A DNA stretch of 64,000 nt from Magicicada septendecula (taxonomy: Eukaryota > Arthropoda > Insecta > Hemiptera > Cicadidae): the NCBI GenBank assembly GCA_034769895.1, contig CM068373.1:436151080-436215079 (forward strand). The letters are read 5' to 3'. Shown here piece after piece: positions 44,183 to 54,029 of the stretch. Both the position numbers and the translations under genes were made by a program. Below the pieces are notes generated by a model. The model was not told the origin of the DNA. It did not search any database and saw only the letters and a program-made list of their open reading frames with translations. Position 1 is the stretch's first letter, and every line of letters begins with the position of its first letter.

Positions 44183-44840
44183 TACTGCCCGCCCAAAATC
44201 GGGCGATTTTGACATAGTTTACAGTAAAAACAAGGTTACTCAAAAATATACAAGTATACATTAATAGGTTGCAAATCTGAGAGATGTGACAATACATGGT
44301 ACATGAATATTGGCATAAATACAAATACAATATAAATAAATGTAAATACATTATTAATCAATGCTCACCGAATAATATGTAATAATAGTCCAAAGGCTTG
44401 AATGTGTGATAAAACATAATAAGAATAATAACAATAATACATGGCAATAAAGACATCGTAAGTAGCATTGTACAATAATTAGAGAAATCCAACAAATTTA
44501 ACAATAACAGCGTGACACTTAGTGCATAATAAGCAATATTACATAATAATACAAAAGGCAATATACCCAAAAAATTCACTATAATAATAGACAATAGAAA
44601 TATACCCAAAAAATTCACTATAATAATAGACACTGCACCAAACAGTACACAATAACTGACATCACACTGAGAAAAAAAGAAAAATGTTTAAATGTTTACT
44701 AATGCACAGATACATAGCGTACATTAATTGATACAAATAAATGCAAATGCATAAATAAGTACACTGAAAATTGTACTTAGTAGCAAGTAGAGCATGTGCT
44801 CGTCCGGAAATGTCCCGGGCATGAAGCACCAAAATATCAA
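44183..44840. other. 3' untranslated region of BEL/Pao 2
   Basis: No conserved frame. A direct repeat of about 42 bp (ATATACCCAAAAAATTCACT..ATAATAGACA) lies in tandem at 44,548-44,632. Confidence 0.5.
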
Positions 44841-45143
44841 TTAGTCTGATGCCACCGGAAGTGGGCACAGCTTGTGAATAGGTCTACGCAGGATGCCGTG
44901 AGCAGTACGGACGTCCGCAACGCGTACTAACGAATCCTGCCCTACATAAATCTGAGTGACAATACCACGTTTCCACTGCAATGGTGGTGTACTGTCTTCT
45001 AAAATGAGGACTAGCTGTCCTGTAGACAAATTTTTAGAATGCTTTTTCCATTTATTTCTCTGATGCAGATAGTCTCTAGACCAACTCTTCCATATAGAGC
45101 GTGTAAATCTCTGCAGAAGCTGCCATCTCCCCAAGCGACCCAT
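44841..45143 (-). CDS. Integrase C-terminal (DUF5641) piece of BEL/Pao 2
   Basis: It reads WQLLQRFTRSIWKSWSRDYL, LSTGQLVLI, PPLQWKRGIVTQIY and LRRPIHKLCPLP, the typical DUF5641 end of BEL/Pao Pol. It follows the integrase core, with one frame change near 45,150. Confidence 0.87.
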   Translation of the reverse strand: MGRLGRWQLLQRFTRSIWKSWSRDYLHQRNKWKKHSKNLSTGQLVLILEDSTPPLQWKRGIVTQIYVGQDSLVRVADVRTAHGILRRPIHKLCPLPVASD

Positions 45144-45155
45144 GTTTACATCCGA

Positions 45156-45719
45156 TTAGTCGGGTTCCGGGAGCGCGGTAAGGGGAGAACCAACCAAAAA
45201 ATGCGCTGGAGTCAAAGGCTCGGGATCCCCAGCATCATTTGACATAGTGAACAAGGGACGCGAATTCAAATAAGCTTCAACTTGAGTCAAAACAGTGGAA
45301 AACTCTTCGAAGTTGAGGAGCGTACTGCCTATAACGCGCCGCAAGTGGAACTTAACGCTTTTGACACCGCTCTCCCACAAACCGCCGAAGTGAGGCGCTG
45401 ACGGAGGTATGAAAGACCACTTAATCCCACGTGGACTGGCAAAGTCTTGAGCGGAATTTTGGAATTCGTCCTGCTGAAAGAGTTTGTACAGATCGTGTAA
45501 TATAGTGCCAGCACAACGGAAATTGGTACCGTTATCGGAAAATATTTGTGCGGGGATGCCCCTGCGGGATATGAAGCGTTTCAAGGCAGCCAGAAAGGCG
45601 TCTGCAGACAAATCTGAAACCAATTCAAGGTGAATTGCCTTAGTGGGCATGCAAATGAAAAGAGAAATATAAGCCTTTGTAAATGATTTTGACCGCTGCC
45701 CGCCCTGACGTAGAAACAT
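45156..45719 (-). CDS. Integrase catalytic core of BEL/Pao 2
   Basis: It begins in SFTKAYISLFICMPTKAIHLE (first Asp region upstream in another frame), then FSDNGTNFRCAG (second Asp) and PPSAPHFGGLWESGVKSVK (Glu). The final part has LTQVEAYLNSRPL and LTPAHFLVG. Transfers element DNA ends into the target. The frame shifts at about 45,700 from the zinc-binding part. Confidence 0.9.
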   Translation of the reverse strand: MFLRQGGQRSKSFTKAYISLFICMPTKAIHLELVSDLSADAFLAALKRFISRRGIPAQIFSDNGTNFRCAGTILHDLYKLFQQDEFQNSAQDFASPRGIKWSFIPPSAPHFGGLWESGVKSVKFHLRRVIGSTLLNFEEFSTVLTQVEAYLNSRPLFTMSNDAGDPEPLTPAHFLVGSPLTALPEPD

Positions 45720-46179
45720 AGGACCGGCGTAGTCGACGGCGCATTGTGAAAATGGCTTGGAGGGAGTGACTGGGAGCGGGTAATTGACCTAAAAGTTGGC
45801 TTGAACCAGTTGCGCGAAATCGATAACAAATGATACATTTGTGAATCACTGAGCGTATGTAAGATTTGTCATTGATAATCCAGTATATTTGGCGTAGAGA
45901 ACACTGCGTTAGTTGTACTCCAGCGTGGAGTAGTTGAATATGCTCATTTTTAATAATTAGTCTAGTAAGGTGAGACTGAGGGTGAAGTATGATTTGGTGC
46001 TTACTGTTATAGTTTAGCTGAGACTGTTGAAGGCGTCCGCCTACACGTAGTATACCAGCGTTGTCTATAAATGGATTGAGCGAGAAAGTTTTACTATTAG
46101 TAGGTACTGGAGTTTTACTGTTGTGCCTGGAGTTCTTTAATTTCGATATTGAAATGCGAAAACTGGGCTTGGCGTACAA
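45640..46179 (-). CDS. Integrase N-terminal zinc-binding part of BEL/Pao 2
   Basis: It reads NAGILRVGGRLQQSQL, HPQSHLTRLII, LLHAGVQLTQCSLRQIYWI and HKCIICYRFR, the BEL-type integrase_H2C2 region with its His and Cys pairs. It overlaps the RNase H frame upstream and the core frame downstream, each by a frameshift. Confidence 0.86.
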   Translation of the reverse strand: MYAKPSFRISISKLKNSRHNSKTPVPTNSKTFSLNPFIDNAGILRVGGRLQQSQLNYNSKHQIILHPQSHLTRLIIKNEHIQLLHAGVQLTQCSLRQIYWIINDKSYIRSVIHKCIICYRFRATGSSQLLGQLPAPSHSLQAIFTMRRRLRRSYVSTSGRAAVKIIYKGLYFSFHLHAH

Positions 46180-46295
46180 AAACCAAAAGCGCGCTGTGCA
46201 GCTCTTGCGCAGTCAAAAAGGAAGTGTTTCTGTTATAAGCGGGAGACTTAGCGTTTCGAATGAAACGCAGGCAGTAAGCAAAGACGCGGAGAAGT

Positions 46296-47078
46296 CTAGA
46301 GAGAGAAGAGATCTTCAACGTAGTTAGAAGAGAACGAAGCAGTAGCCAGAGCGAGTAGAGCCTGTTTACGTTCTTCCTTGTCCAAATCCGGACGAGCGCA
46401 GGAGGAATTGGAATCAAAAGGACGAATGGGCCACGCTGAAGGCTCCTTTAACAACCAGTAAGGACCATGCCACCATTGCTGGTGGCCGTGTAACAAACGG
46501 GATAAACAGCCGCGGGATAAAATGTCCGCGGGATTATCATGCGACGCGACATGATACCAATTGCCCTCAACAGTGAGCTGCTGAATTTCCGAAACGCGGT
46601 TAGCTACAAATACCTTCCACCTCGACGACTGTTGGTGAATCCAGTGTAGGGCAATCGTGGAATCAGAATAAAAATACAGCTCGCTGAAATTGTAGGTCAC
46701 AGCGTGGACAACCTTATAAACCAACTGCGCCAATAATAAACAGGCGCAAAGTTCAAGCCGAGGTAAAGATATCTGCTTTAAAGGGGCGACTCTTGATTTA
46801 GAACACAATAAGTGAGACGATATACTGTTGTCGGAATATACCGTACGCACATAAATACAGCATGCGTAACCTTTTACTGACGCGTCGGCAAACCCGTGTA
46901 ATTGAAATGAAATGATTGACGAATTACATGAGTACTTTATAGCCCTCGGGATACTAAAATGCGTGTCTGAAATCAATTGAGCGTAAAGCTCGGCCCATTT
47001 AATTGATAATGAGTCAGAAAGCGGGTCGTCCAGTTTGTACCCGAAGACCAAAGCGTTTGCATAAAGTGCTTGCACCAA
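46296..47078 (-). CDS. RNase H and connector of BEL/Pao 2
   Basis: A 260-codon frame: HGFADASVKGYACCIYVR (first active-site Asp), LPRLELCACLLLAQL (Glu), YFYSDSTIALHWI (Asp) and NPADILSRGC. It degrades the RNA strand during cDNA synthesis. It joins the RT frame by a frameshift near 47,030. Confidence 0.88.
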   Translation of the reverse strand: MVQALYANALVFGYKLDDPLSDSLSIKWAELYAQLISDTHFSIPRAIKYSCNSSIISFQLHGFADASVKGYACCIYVRTVYSDNSISSHLLCSKSRVAPLKQISLPRLELCACLLLAQLVYKVVHAVTYNFSELYFYSDSTIALHWIHQQSSRWKVFVANRVSEIQQLTVEGNWYHVASHDNPADILSRGCLSRLLHGHQQWWHGPYWLLKEPSAWPIRPFDSNSSCARPDLDKEERKQALLALATASFSSNYVEDLFSL

Positions 47079-48145
47079 AACATAATAGGCCCAATCAGCC
47101 CCAATGGGTCGTAGATTCTAGCGATGACCGATAATACCTTTCTTTTGTTGAATGCATCAATTTTGAAATTTCTTTGGATATTGTATACGAAGCTGTCAGC
47201 ATGAACGTCCCACTGAATGCCTAAAGTGCGGACGGTTTGGTCCTTGTTGAAGTCCAGGGACGAGTTAGTATATGAGGATGTTATATTCCGGTCATTAGAA
47301 GACCATTTGTGAAGAGTGAAGCCGTAGCGGCTTAACAACTCAGAAATGTCAGTGTTCAGTTGGGTTAGGATGTGTGAGTTATCTGAACCGGTAAGGAGAT
47401 CGTCGATGTAAAAATCGTTAGCAATGACCGAGCAGGCCAGGGGGTACTGAGTACTATTTTCCTGAGAGATTTGTTTTAAACATCTAGTGGCCAAAAATGA
47501 TGCGCTGGCAGTCCCGTATGTGACTGTTCTCAGAGCATAGTGTTTGAGTTCCTTGTGGGGAGCGTCACGCCAAACAATTCTTTGTAAGTTAGAATCACTC
47601 GGGGATACCAAAATTTGGCGATATATTTTCTCGATGTCAGCAATGAAAGCGTAACGATGGGTTCTAAATCTGGCCATAATGGCGAAAAGATCCTGCTGGA
47701 CCGTAGGGCCAACCATAAGGGTGTCGTTTAACGACAAAACGTTGGACGTTTTGGCCGAACCGTCAAAAACAACGCGAAGTTTGGTGGTTGTGCTAGTAGT
47801 CTTAACGACAGCATGGTGAGGTAAATAAAAAATGTTTGACTTGTTAATTGATAAATCATATGAATCAAGCAGAGACATATGGCCAAGATTTAAATATTCT
47901 TGCATAAAACTAGTATACTCTTTGTGCAAAGACTGGTTTTGCCTAAACTTGAGTTCAAGGGTTTGAAACCTGTGAACCGCTCCGGGTAGAGAATCGCCGA
48001 GGCACTCTGTACTGCGGGGTAGCGACACAACAAACCTACCACTATCGTTATGATAGGTGTTTGTAAGGAAATGATTTTCACACTCCTTGTCCTGAGCTGA
48101 GGGAGTACGGCACGAAACATCCCCCAACTGCCAGAAGGTTTTCAA
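46973..48145 (-). CDS. Reverse transcriptase of BEL/Pao 2
   Basis: A 390-codon frame contains YLPHHAVVK, LRVVFDGSAK, VGPTVQQDLF, YRQILVSPSD, VTYGTASASFLATRCL and NDFYIDDLLTG (catalytic Asp pair, about 47,399-47,410), and ends in VIARIYDPLGLIGP. BEL elements normally have YVDD; YIDD is a mild variant. The frame itself is intact. Confidence 0.9.
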   Translation of the reverse strand: MKTFWQLGDVSCRTPSAQDKECENHFLTNTYHNDSGRFVVSLPRSTECLGDSLPGAVHRFQTLELKFRQNQSLHKEYTSFMQEYLNLGHMSLLDSYDLSINKSNIFYLPHHAVVKTTSTTTKLRVVFDGSAKTSNVLSLNDTLMVGPTVQQDLFAIMARFRTHRYAFIADIEKIYRQILVSPSDSNLQRIVWRDAPHKELKHYALRTVTYGTASASFLATRCLKQISQENSTQYPLACSVIANDFYIDDLLTGSDNSHILTQLNTDISELLSRYGFTLHKWSSNDRNITSSYTNSSLDFNKDQTVRTLGIQWDVHADSFVYNIQRNFKIDAFNKRKVLSVIARIYDPLGLIGPIMFWCKHFMQTLWSSGTNWTTRFLTHYQLNGPSFTLN

Positions 48146-48660
48146 TTGTGACGGGCATTATTGTCGTCACGTGCTATGAATGAAGAGACCGGCTTAGTCA
48201 TGTCTACGTTGAAGGGTAAATTCCCGGCGAGTATAAACCCTAGCTTTGTTTCCTGTATTATCGGAAAGTGCGGACTGCGAACAAATTTAGTCGGCTCAAT
48301 CAACTGCAAAAAATACTGTAACCCGAGTAATATGTCAATTTGTGACGAATGATTAAGTTGCGGGTCAGCTAAAAATATCCCCTTAGGAATTTTCAACGAT
48401 GCCATGTCAAAGGATTCTGTTGGGAGGTTATTTGTGATTCTGGGCAGAACAGCGCAGTGGACATTTAAAGTGAAATCCTTATAGCGTGAGTTTAGGCGCA
48501 CCCGTGTGCTAAAATTGGCTTGACATAGTGAGTTATTTATGCCCGTGATAGGCAGCTCGGATTTGTTTAGTTTTAAGCCCATGCGGCGGGCGAAACCCAT
48601 TGTACAAAAATTTGCTTGCGACCCTGAATCCAGCAGGATCTTACCGGGCGCTTGTTACCG
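48142..48660 (-). CDS. Aspartic protease of BEL/Pao 2
   Basis: The frame 48,142-48,600 contains the protease body (GFARRMGLKL, DILLGLQYF) and the junction to RT. Its catalytic LLDSG motif reads just upstream (about 48,615-48,640) in the same frame, while the gag frame runs past it, so one single-base frameshift near 48,650 separates gag from protease. Confidence 0.8.
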
Positions 48661-49958
48661 ACATGATCGGTGGTGATGCATACGGCGGTGGACAATAAAA
48701 TTGATTTGTTAGTTTGTAGCTTCAGGGAGCATTGCTTATTGCTCCTGTTGGTCGAGTTATTTATTGAAGCGTGGATCATGGTGTGGTGCCTTTTCGAGCA
48801 TGCTTTGCAGGAAAATTTGGAAGGGCAACGCGAGCTTTCATGGCCCGAACGTGCGCAGTTCAGGCAGAGTTTGTTACTTAATAAAACCTCTCTACGTTGC
48901 GTAGGTTGTAAAGCTATGAATTGTGGGCATTCGAGCAATTTATGATTACCACGACACAGCTGACAAAATTTATTGTTTGTTTGAGTGTGTATCAGTGACC
49001 CAGTGAACTCCGCGCGTTTAGCCGATTTGCGATAAGAAGTTTTATCGCTAACTTGTCTGCCGCCAGACGAACCAGTCGGAGCATTTACGTTTTGCAACAG
49101 CTGACGTCTTGCATTTAGAAATCTAATAAAATTATCGTAAATCGGAAGCTGTTCTTCACCTAAACTTTCCTTCCACAATCTGCACGTACGCTCGTCAAGC
49201 TTTTGGGCGAGAAAATGCACAAAAATAAGTTCAAATGTGTTTACTGATAGGTTCAATGAGTTCAGCGCATTTATGTTAGCGGTGAGCTCATCTATAAATT
49301 TAGAAATGCTGAGCACGGAATCCTGCTGCATGTGCCTCATGCCCAAGACATTAGCCGCATGATACGTCGTAACAATCAATTTACTGTCATACCGGGCTTT
49401 TAACAAGTCAATGGCCACCGTGTAATTTTCGTGCGTGATAGAGAGCGATTTTATGACATTCAGCGCCTCATCCCTTAATGATAAGTGCAAGTAATGACGT
49501 TTTTGGATGCCAGTCAGGTCCGTTCGGACATGAACTAACTCCAAAAACATATTGTAAAAATGTTGCCATTCAATTATGTCACCTGCAAAACAGGGTAGCT
49601 TAATCGGTTGCAACTGAATGGGAGGCGTGCTGAATGTGACTACTTCGGATTGACTTGCTGCCTTCCTGCTCATCTCCTCGGCATGGTCTAATAAATTTTG
49701 CAGCTTGCATTCTATGCTGCATAAATCATCTTCGGTCTGAACCCTATCGCTAGCGGATGTAAAGTCAGAGTCCTCAGACTCAATTTGTGTTTGAATTTCA
49801 TCATATTTGGCTGATAGCTCCATAAGGTGGCGAAGCTTTATTTTTAGTGCATAATGGTCATGCGTATCGTGATCGAAATTGTCTGCGTATGTGTTTATGC
49901 GAGATATAGAGGCCTTGATCGTGCCACGTTTCTTGATCAGCGCCTTCATATCCGTCAT
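48573..49958 (-). CDS. Gag of BEL/Pao 2 (DUF1759 with zinc knuckles)
   Basis: The start MTDMKALIKKRGTIKASI at 49,958 is preferred over the upstream in-frame ATG (50,045), because BEL/Pao 1 aligns from the same place. The DUF1759 capsid-like region covers about residues 120-290 (IQKRHYLHLSL, VIKSLSIT, LLKARYDSK). Zinc-binding clusters follow: CQLCRGNHKLLEC, CLNCARSGHESSRC and CKACSKRHHTMIH. It packages element RNA. The last codons run out of frame into the protease segment. Confidence 0.9.
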   Translation of the reverse strand: MTDMKALIKKRGTIKASISRINTYADNFDHDTHDHYALKIKLRHLMELSAKYDEIQTQIESEDSDFTSASDRVQTEDDLCSIECKLQNLLDHAEEMSRKAASQSEVVTFSTPPIQLQPIKLPCFAGDIIEWQHFYNMFLELVHVRTDLTGIQKRHYLHLSLRDEALNVIKSLSITHENYTVAIDLLKARYDSKLIVTTYHAANVLGMRHMQQDSVLSISKFIDELTANINALNSLNLSVNTFELIFVHFLAQKLDERTCRLWKESLGEEQLPIYDNFIRFLNARRQLLQNVNAPTGSSGGRQVSDKTSYRKSAKRAEFTGSLIHTQTNNKFCQLCRGNHKLLECPQFIALQPTQRREVLLSNKLCLNCARSGHESSRCPSKFSCKACSKRHHTMIHASINNSTNRSNKQCSLKLQTNKSILLSTAVCITTDHVGNKRPVRSCWIQGRKQIFVQWVSPAAWA

Positions 49959-50045
49959 GATTGGGTATGAGAGAAAATTTAAATGATAATATGAAAGAAG
50001 CCAAGTGAATGCAAAGCGATGAGCAAGACCAGGCAGGAAATCCAA

Positions 50046-50815
50046 ATTATAAAGTCACGCAACGACACGGTAACCCTTACTTAACACATCTTAAACTAGT
50101 TCTATATGGTAATAAATACTGATCTAGGCAGTACAAACAATATAGCAGTATAATCACTAATGATGTGAATGCTATTTGAAAGGTATGACTTAAAATTAAA
50201 AAATGCTTGTTGAGTTCGCAAAAAAATTACAAGTTCATATTCAAATGAAACTGATTAAAAAAATTATATTATTGTTTTTAAATACGGCTTCCTTTACTTT
50301 AATGCCATTGAAAAATATGCAAATCATGTAAATTGAAAACTAGTATGAAACATGAGTTTATAGTCACTTGACATGGTACTTATCGGCATGTTCTAGAAGG
50401 CCTCAAAGCTTGTCGAAACCTTGGTAGTCCTGTCAGGTACCCACGAATTGATGATACTGACACGGTCGCTGCCTGTCAGGTGATGTCCGATGCGGTCGAA
50501 TCCTGTCTAGATAGGCTGCTCTGGATTTTCCCGCATGCTGAATGCCACGTGCTGATGGTGCTTAACTGCTGTAATGATGCTTCAAACGCTCCGGTTGGCG
50601 AAATATGACGTCCCCAAAGTCGTTCAATACGAGCTCCAATTATAGTGATAATTAAGGAGTTGCTGAATTAAATCATGAAGAAAAAATGCTGATAGGCCTG
50701 CTTAATAAACTGATCCATGAAACGAATTGTCCATGAAATGAGTCACATTCGTGAAATACATTGTGTGTGGATTGTACATCCATAAAATGAATCATATCCG
50801 GCCCGGAGGACCATA
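50046..50815 (-). other. Leader and primer-binding site of BEL/Pao 2
   Basis: About 850 bp without coding potential lie between LTR and gag. At 50,796-50,813 the minus strand reads TGGTCCTCCGGGCCGGAT, two bases from the LTR, matching the site of BEL/Pao 1. Confidence 0.65.
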
Positions 50816-51225
50816 TGTTGTTTGCTTAACGCTCTCGAAAATTTCTAGAGTTGGTGTTGCAAAGCTAAGTGTTGCTGGTATAGGAGTCAGAATGTGTTTG
50901 AATGAATAAGTGGACTGTATGAGATCTGAGTTAAGTAGCATTTATTGAGACATTATAAAGAAGCGCAGGCCCAAGCAATTACGTGTGGCGTAGGCTGCCG
51001 AAATACATATTGTATAGAAGCGAGAATAAACTGTATGAGAAGTTACATAATAAAATTTTACATTGCCGTGGCTAGCAAAAATGGAAGAATGTAGTGTATG
51101 GATGAAGAGCTGAGTCTTAACTAAACTAACGCAGCAGCAAGCCGGCGAGAGCTGCACTGCAACGAATGACGTAAGTGCGTGGGCTGATTGCGCGTGAGCA
51201 AGTAAGCAGATACAATGCTTTAACA
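50816..51225 (-). repeat. 5' LTR of BEL/Pao 2
   Basis: 410 bp, TGTTGTTTGC to GCTTTAACA, followed by the ACGAG target duplication. It agrees with the left LTR at almost every aligned base. Confidence 0.9.
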
Positions 51226-51744
51226 ACGAGTGTTTACTGAATATATTATTTCTTTTGTATGGTCATGATATAATGTTTGAATGTTTAAAATAAGAATAAT
51301 TTTATGTTTATTTAAATGTTAACACATCTGATGTAATTGATATGCATGGTTTATTTCTCTTTGACAATTTACATTTTTTACGCATACTGTTATTTTCTGA
51401 AAGATTAGCTTCTAAAGAGAATAGGAACGCTATTTGGTATATTTATATTTTACGTAACAGTAAATTTTTAACTACATTTAAATATGAACGTGGAAATGAA
51501 GTCAAGCTGATTCAGAAGTATAAATATTCGTTTTCTTTAACAGCAGATAACTTACTATGTAAAGTCCGAGTGGAAAGAAAAAAATTCAATAATTGAAGAG
51601 TGCTTTGACATATTAAGCAAACCAATTTGCATTACTCTAGCAAAGACGATTTGGAATTGAAGTAAACAAATATATTTTCGCATATCTATTGTATCAGATA
51701 GAAAGATAATTTAATGAAGATATTTGTGTTAGTGGTTAAAATCA

Positions 51745-51942
51745 CAAGCAGAATGATCACTGTTGCACACCACTATATAAAAATTATTCCGATTAGCGCT
51801 TTCAAGCTTCATAGCTCATTGTCAGATCGGAAGCTTGTATTACGTACTCTTCATTTCCGATCTGATGATGAGCTGTGAAGCTTGAAAGTGCTAATCGGAA
51901 TAATTTTTATATAGTGGTGTGCAACAGTGATAATTCTGCTTG
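51745..51942. mobile_element. Foldback element with hammerhead-like arms
   Basis: Two arms of about 90 bp are inverted copies with CAAGCAGAAT and ATTCTGCTTG ends. The short non-palindromic centre is about 51,837-51,853. No coding capacity and no evident target duplication. It is unrelated in sequence to the foldback at 6,990-7,215, but both share the same type of hairpin. Confidence 0.8.
51855..51900 (+). ncRNA. Type I hammerhead-like fold
   Basis: TTCCGAT (51,855-51,861) pairs perfectly with ATCGGAA (51,894-51,900) as stem I. Between them are CTGATGA (51,862-51,868), one extra T, stem II GAGCT/AGCTT around GTGA, GAAA (51,884-51,887), a minimal stem III (GTGC) and TA, where cleavage would fall next to stem I. 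Every conserved hammerhead position fits except the extra T. The other arm, on the minus strand, has CTGACAA and is degenerate. Activity is not shown by sequence alone. Confidence 0.45.
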
Positions 51943-52770
51943 AGAAAGATAATTGTTTACGACTGATAACACCTTAACATGTGAGTCTCTTCACATGTTC
52001 ATTTAATGTCTATGGGATCGGGTTTAAGAAAAAGTAAAAATAGAACTGAGTTTATGTCTGAATCTTGAATTGGTTTACTTATGGGATAAGTGACTAATCG
52101 TTGTCTCCTAATTTGTACATGTGAGTAGGGACCAGAGTAGGTACCATCACCACCTACTACCAACACGTAAGTCCAGCAAACTTACCTAGTCCTTCTGTGT
52201 CACACAGTACTCCTTTATCTGCAGCAGTTGTCAAGTTACCTACAGTTCGTTTTGTACCTCCATTAGAACAAACCTTACCTGAACAACCTGTGTACGATAT
52301 ACCCAAGAAATCTTCATGAGTGGTCGCCCTATTTACTACTTACCCAACACTGACCCAGATGTACTGTTAGAAGGGTGTGAAACTGTATTACGTACTCTTC
52401 TACAACGGATAATTGAGAGGTATATTAATGGGCATTCGAACTATACTGACGAAGAAAGGGTAAATAGAGTCAAAATAGTTAAACTAGAGATAGAATTCAC
52501 TATGTGATCTTGTAAACGAATGGGTAGTCTGTGTGGGTACATTTTGTTTTTATTATTCGGAATACTTATTTGTATAAGCTTTGAAATCTTTATTATTTGG
52601 TACTGTGAATATAGTGTCTTTGAACTGTTACGGTGCACGTTTACTGTTATCACTTCCCGCAACCACAACCACAGAGTAGATAAGCACTCGACAGACAGTT
52701 ATTAGTGTCGCAATTGTTTAATCTGCTTTCTTGTATTTCTATTATAAAACGTGCAATATTATAAACAAAA

Positions 52771-53580
52771 ATGGAACCTGGAAAAAAGGCAATTATGACA
52801 ACCCCAACAACTACTAGTGTTAGCGGCATGCTTAGAGACCTTACTGTTTGTAATCTCATAGAGAATTGGTCAGGAGACGACCCTGTAACTGTAACAGAAT
52901 TCTTTAACAAAATAGATCATGCAGCTAAATCAGGTAATTGGACGGATACGGACAAAATTACAGTCGCTGTACTTAAGCTGACCAGATCATCCGCATTATA
53001 TCTAAACAGTAATGAAGAAACTACTTGTGACAATACGACGTACCAGCGATTCCGAGAGATTTTTATTGAATGCTTTAAAATAAAGCACCTTGATCAGTTT
53101 CACTATAGCGCTTTGCAACACGCGACCCAGTATAAACATGAGACCCCTGAGCAGTTTGCAGACAGATGCAGATGTTTATGTTCACGAACGATCAGACAAG
53201 TACCCGAGCCTACACAGCAGGCTATAATTAATGATGAGGCAGAGAGACGCATGTTAGCTGCCTATATTAATGGTCTTCAGGGAGTAGTGGGAAAACAAGT
53301 TAGATACCGTATGCCATCAACTCTTACCGAGGCTATACAAACAGCTACAATGGTAGCAGAAGTCGAGGCTGTAGAAGCGCGGAATTCACATAACAAAGAA
53401 AGAAACCTTTTCACCATTTGCTTTAACTGTAAGAAACTGGGACATTTTGCAAAGAATTGTCATCAGCGTAAGCAATTTGTGAATAACGATAGTTTTAGAA
53501 AACAGAAAAGTAGTAAGGTTACTAACAGTTATAATAATAAAAGTAATAACAATAATAAGAATAGTAGTCCTAATAATTAA
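52771..53580 (+). CDS. Gag of the plus-strand Gypsy element
   Basis: 269 codons. A capsid-like region (VTEFFNKIDHAAKSGNW, DKITVAVLKL, EQFADRCRCLC) and one CCHC zinc knuckle (CFNCKKLGHFAKNC, about residues 219-232), then an Asn/Lys-rich tail. A second, damaged knuckle (CYASHKPGHFARDC, first pair lost) reads at about 53,632-53,675 after the stop, so the original Gag was longer. Confidence 0.88.
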   Translation: MEPGKKAIMTTPTTTSVSGMLRDLTVCNLIENWSGDDPVTVTEFFNKIDHAAKSGNWTDTDKITVAVLKLTRSSALYLNSNEETTCDNTTYQRFREIFIECFKIKHLDQFHYSALQHATQYKHETPEQFADRCRCLCSRTIRQVPEPTQQAIINDEAERRMLAAYINGLQGVVGKQVRYRMPSTLTEAIQTATMVAEVEAVEARNSHNKERNLFTICFNCKKLGHFAKNCHQRKQFVNNDSFRKQKSSKVTNSYNNKSNNNNKNSSPNN

Positions 53581-53814
53581 TAATACTAACCGATGGGAAA
53601 TGACTGGCAATAAAGATGACAATCGTGTACGATGTTACGCATCCCACAAACCAGGACATTTCGCTAGAGATTGTAAATCGAAACGGGCACACCCAAATGA
53701 AGCGAGTTCGTCAGGAAACAGCACTGGACTGTCGAACTAGAGTCCCAAGGGAATCAAGAAGTTTTCGTCCACCATAAATTCAGTAATGTTAGAACTCAAA
53801 ATCCTCAATACCAA

Positions 53815-54027
53815 GTGACCAATGTAATGTGTGAAGAATTAGATGACCAAAATCAAATATTAATTGATGTTACAGTAGGACGAAAGGCCTGTAGATTTCT
53901 ATTAGATACCGGTGCAATGATATCTGTTTTAAAACCCGGCATTAGTCAAAAGAAAATTTGGGAGAATAGTATAATTGCGAGAGGAGCAACAAGTGATAAA
54001 CTTAAAATGTACGGATTACAAAAGTAG
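53815..54027 (+). pseudogene. Aspartic protease remnant of the plus-strand Gypsy element
   Basis: A 70-codon frame with CRFLLDTGAMISVLK (catalytic DTG). It ends at a stop; the later GVDLMKKLGMRID-like segment reads in another frame near 54,105-54,150. It cannot yield an entire protease. Confidence 0.78.
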
Positions 54028-54029
54028 GC

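Larger units (their letters stand above)
43742..51225 (-). mobile_element. BEL/Pao LTR retrotransposon 2, nearly full length
   Basis: LTRs at 43,742-44,182 and 50,816-51,225 are almost identical apart from an extra segment of about 30 bp near 43,908-43,940. The target duplication ACGAG flanks it (43,737-43,741 and 51,226-51,230). The minus strand holds gag, protease, RT, RNase H, integrase and a DUF5641 tail as overlapping open pieces. Only a handful of frameshifts break it, so it is much younger than BEL/Pao 1. Confidence 0.92.
51231..52770 (+). other. Leader region of the plus-strand Gypsy element
   Basis: Mostly non-coding. An open frame of 63 codons (52,316-52,507; MSGRPIYYLPNTDP.., ending before gag) follows a Pro- and Thr-rich readable stretch (about 52,160-52,315) in another frame, so a broken upstream protein may have existed. 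I do not recognise it. A foldback element occupies 51,745-51,942. Confidence 0.4.
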
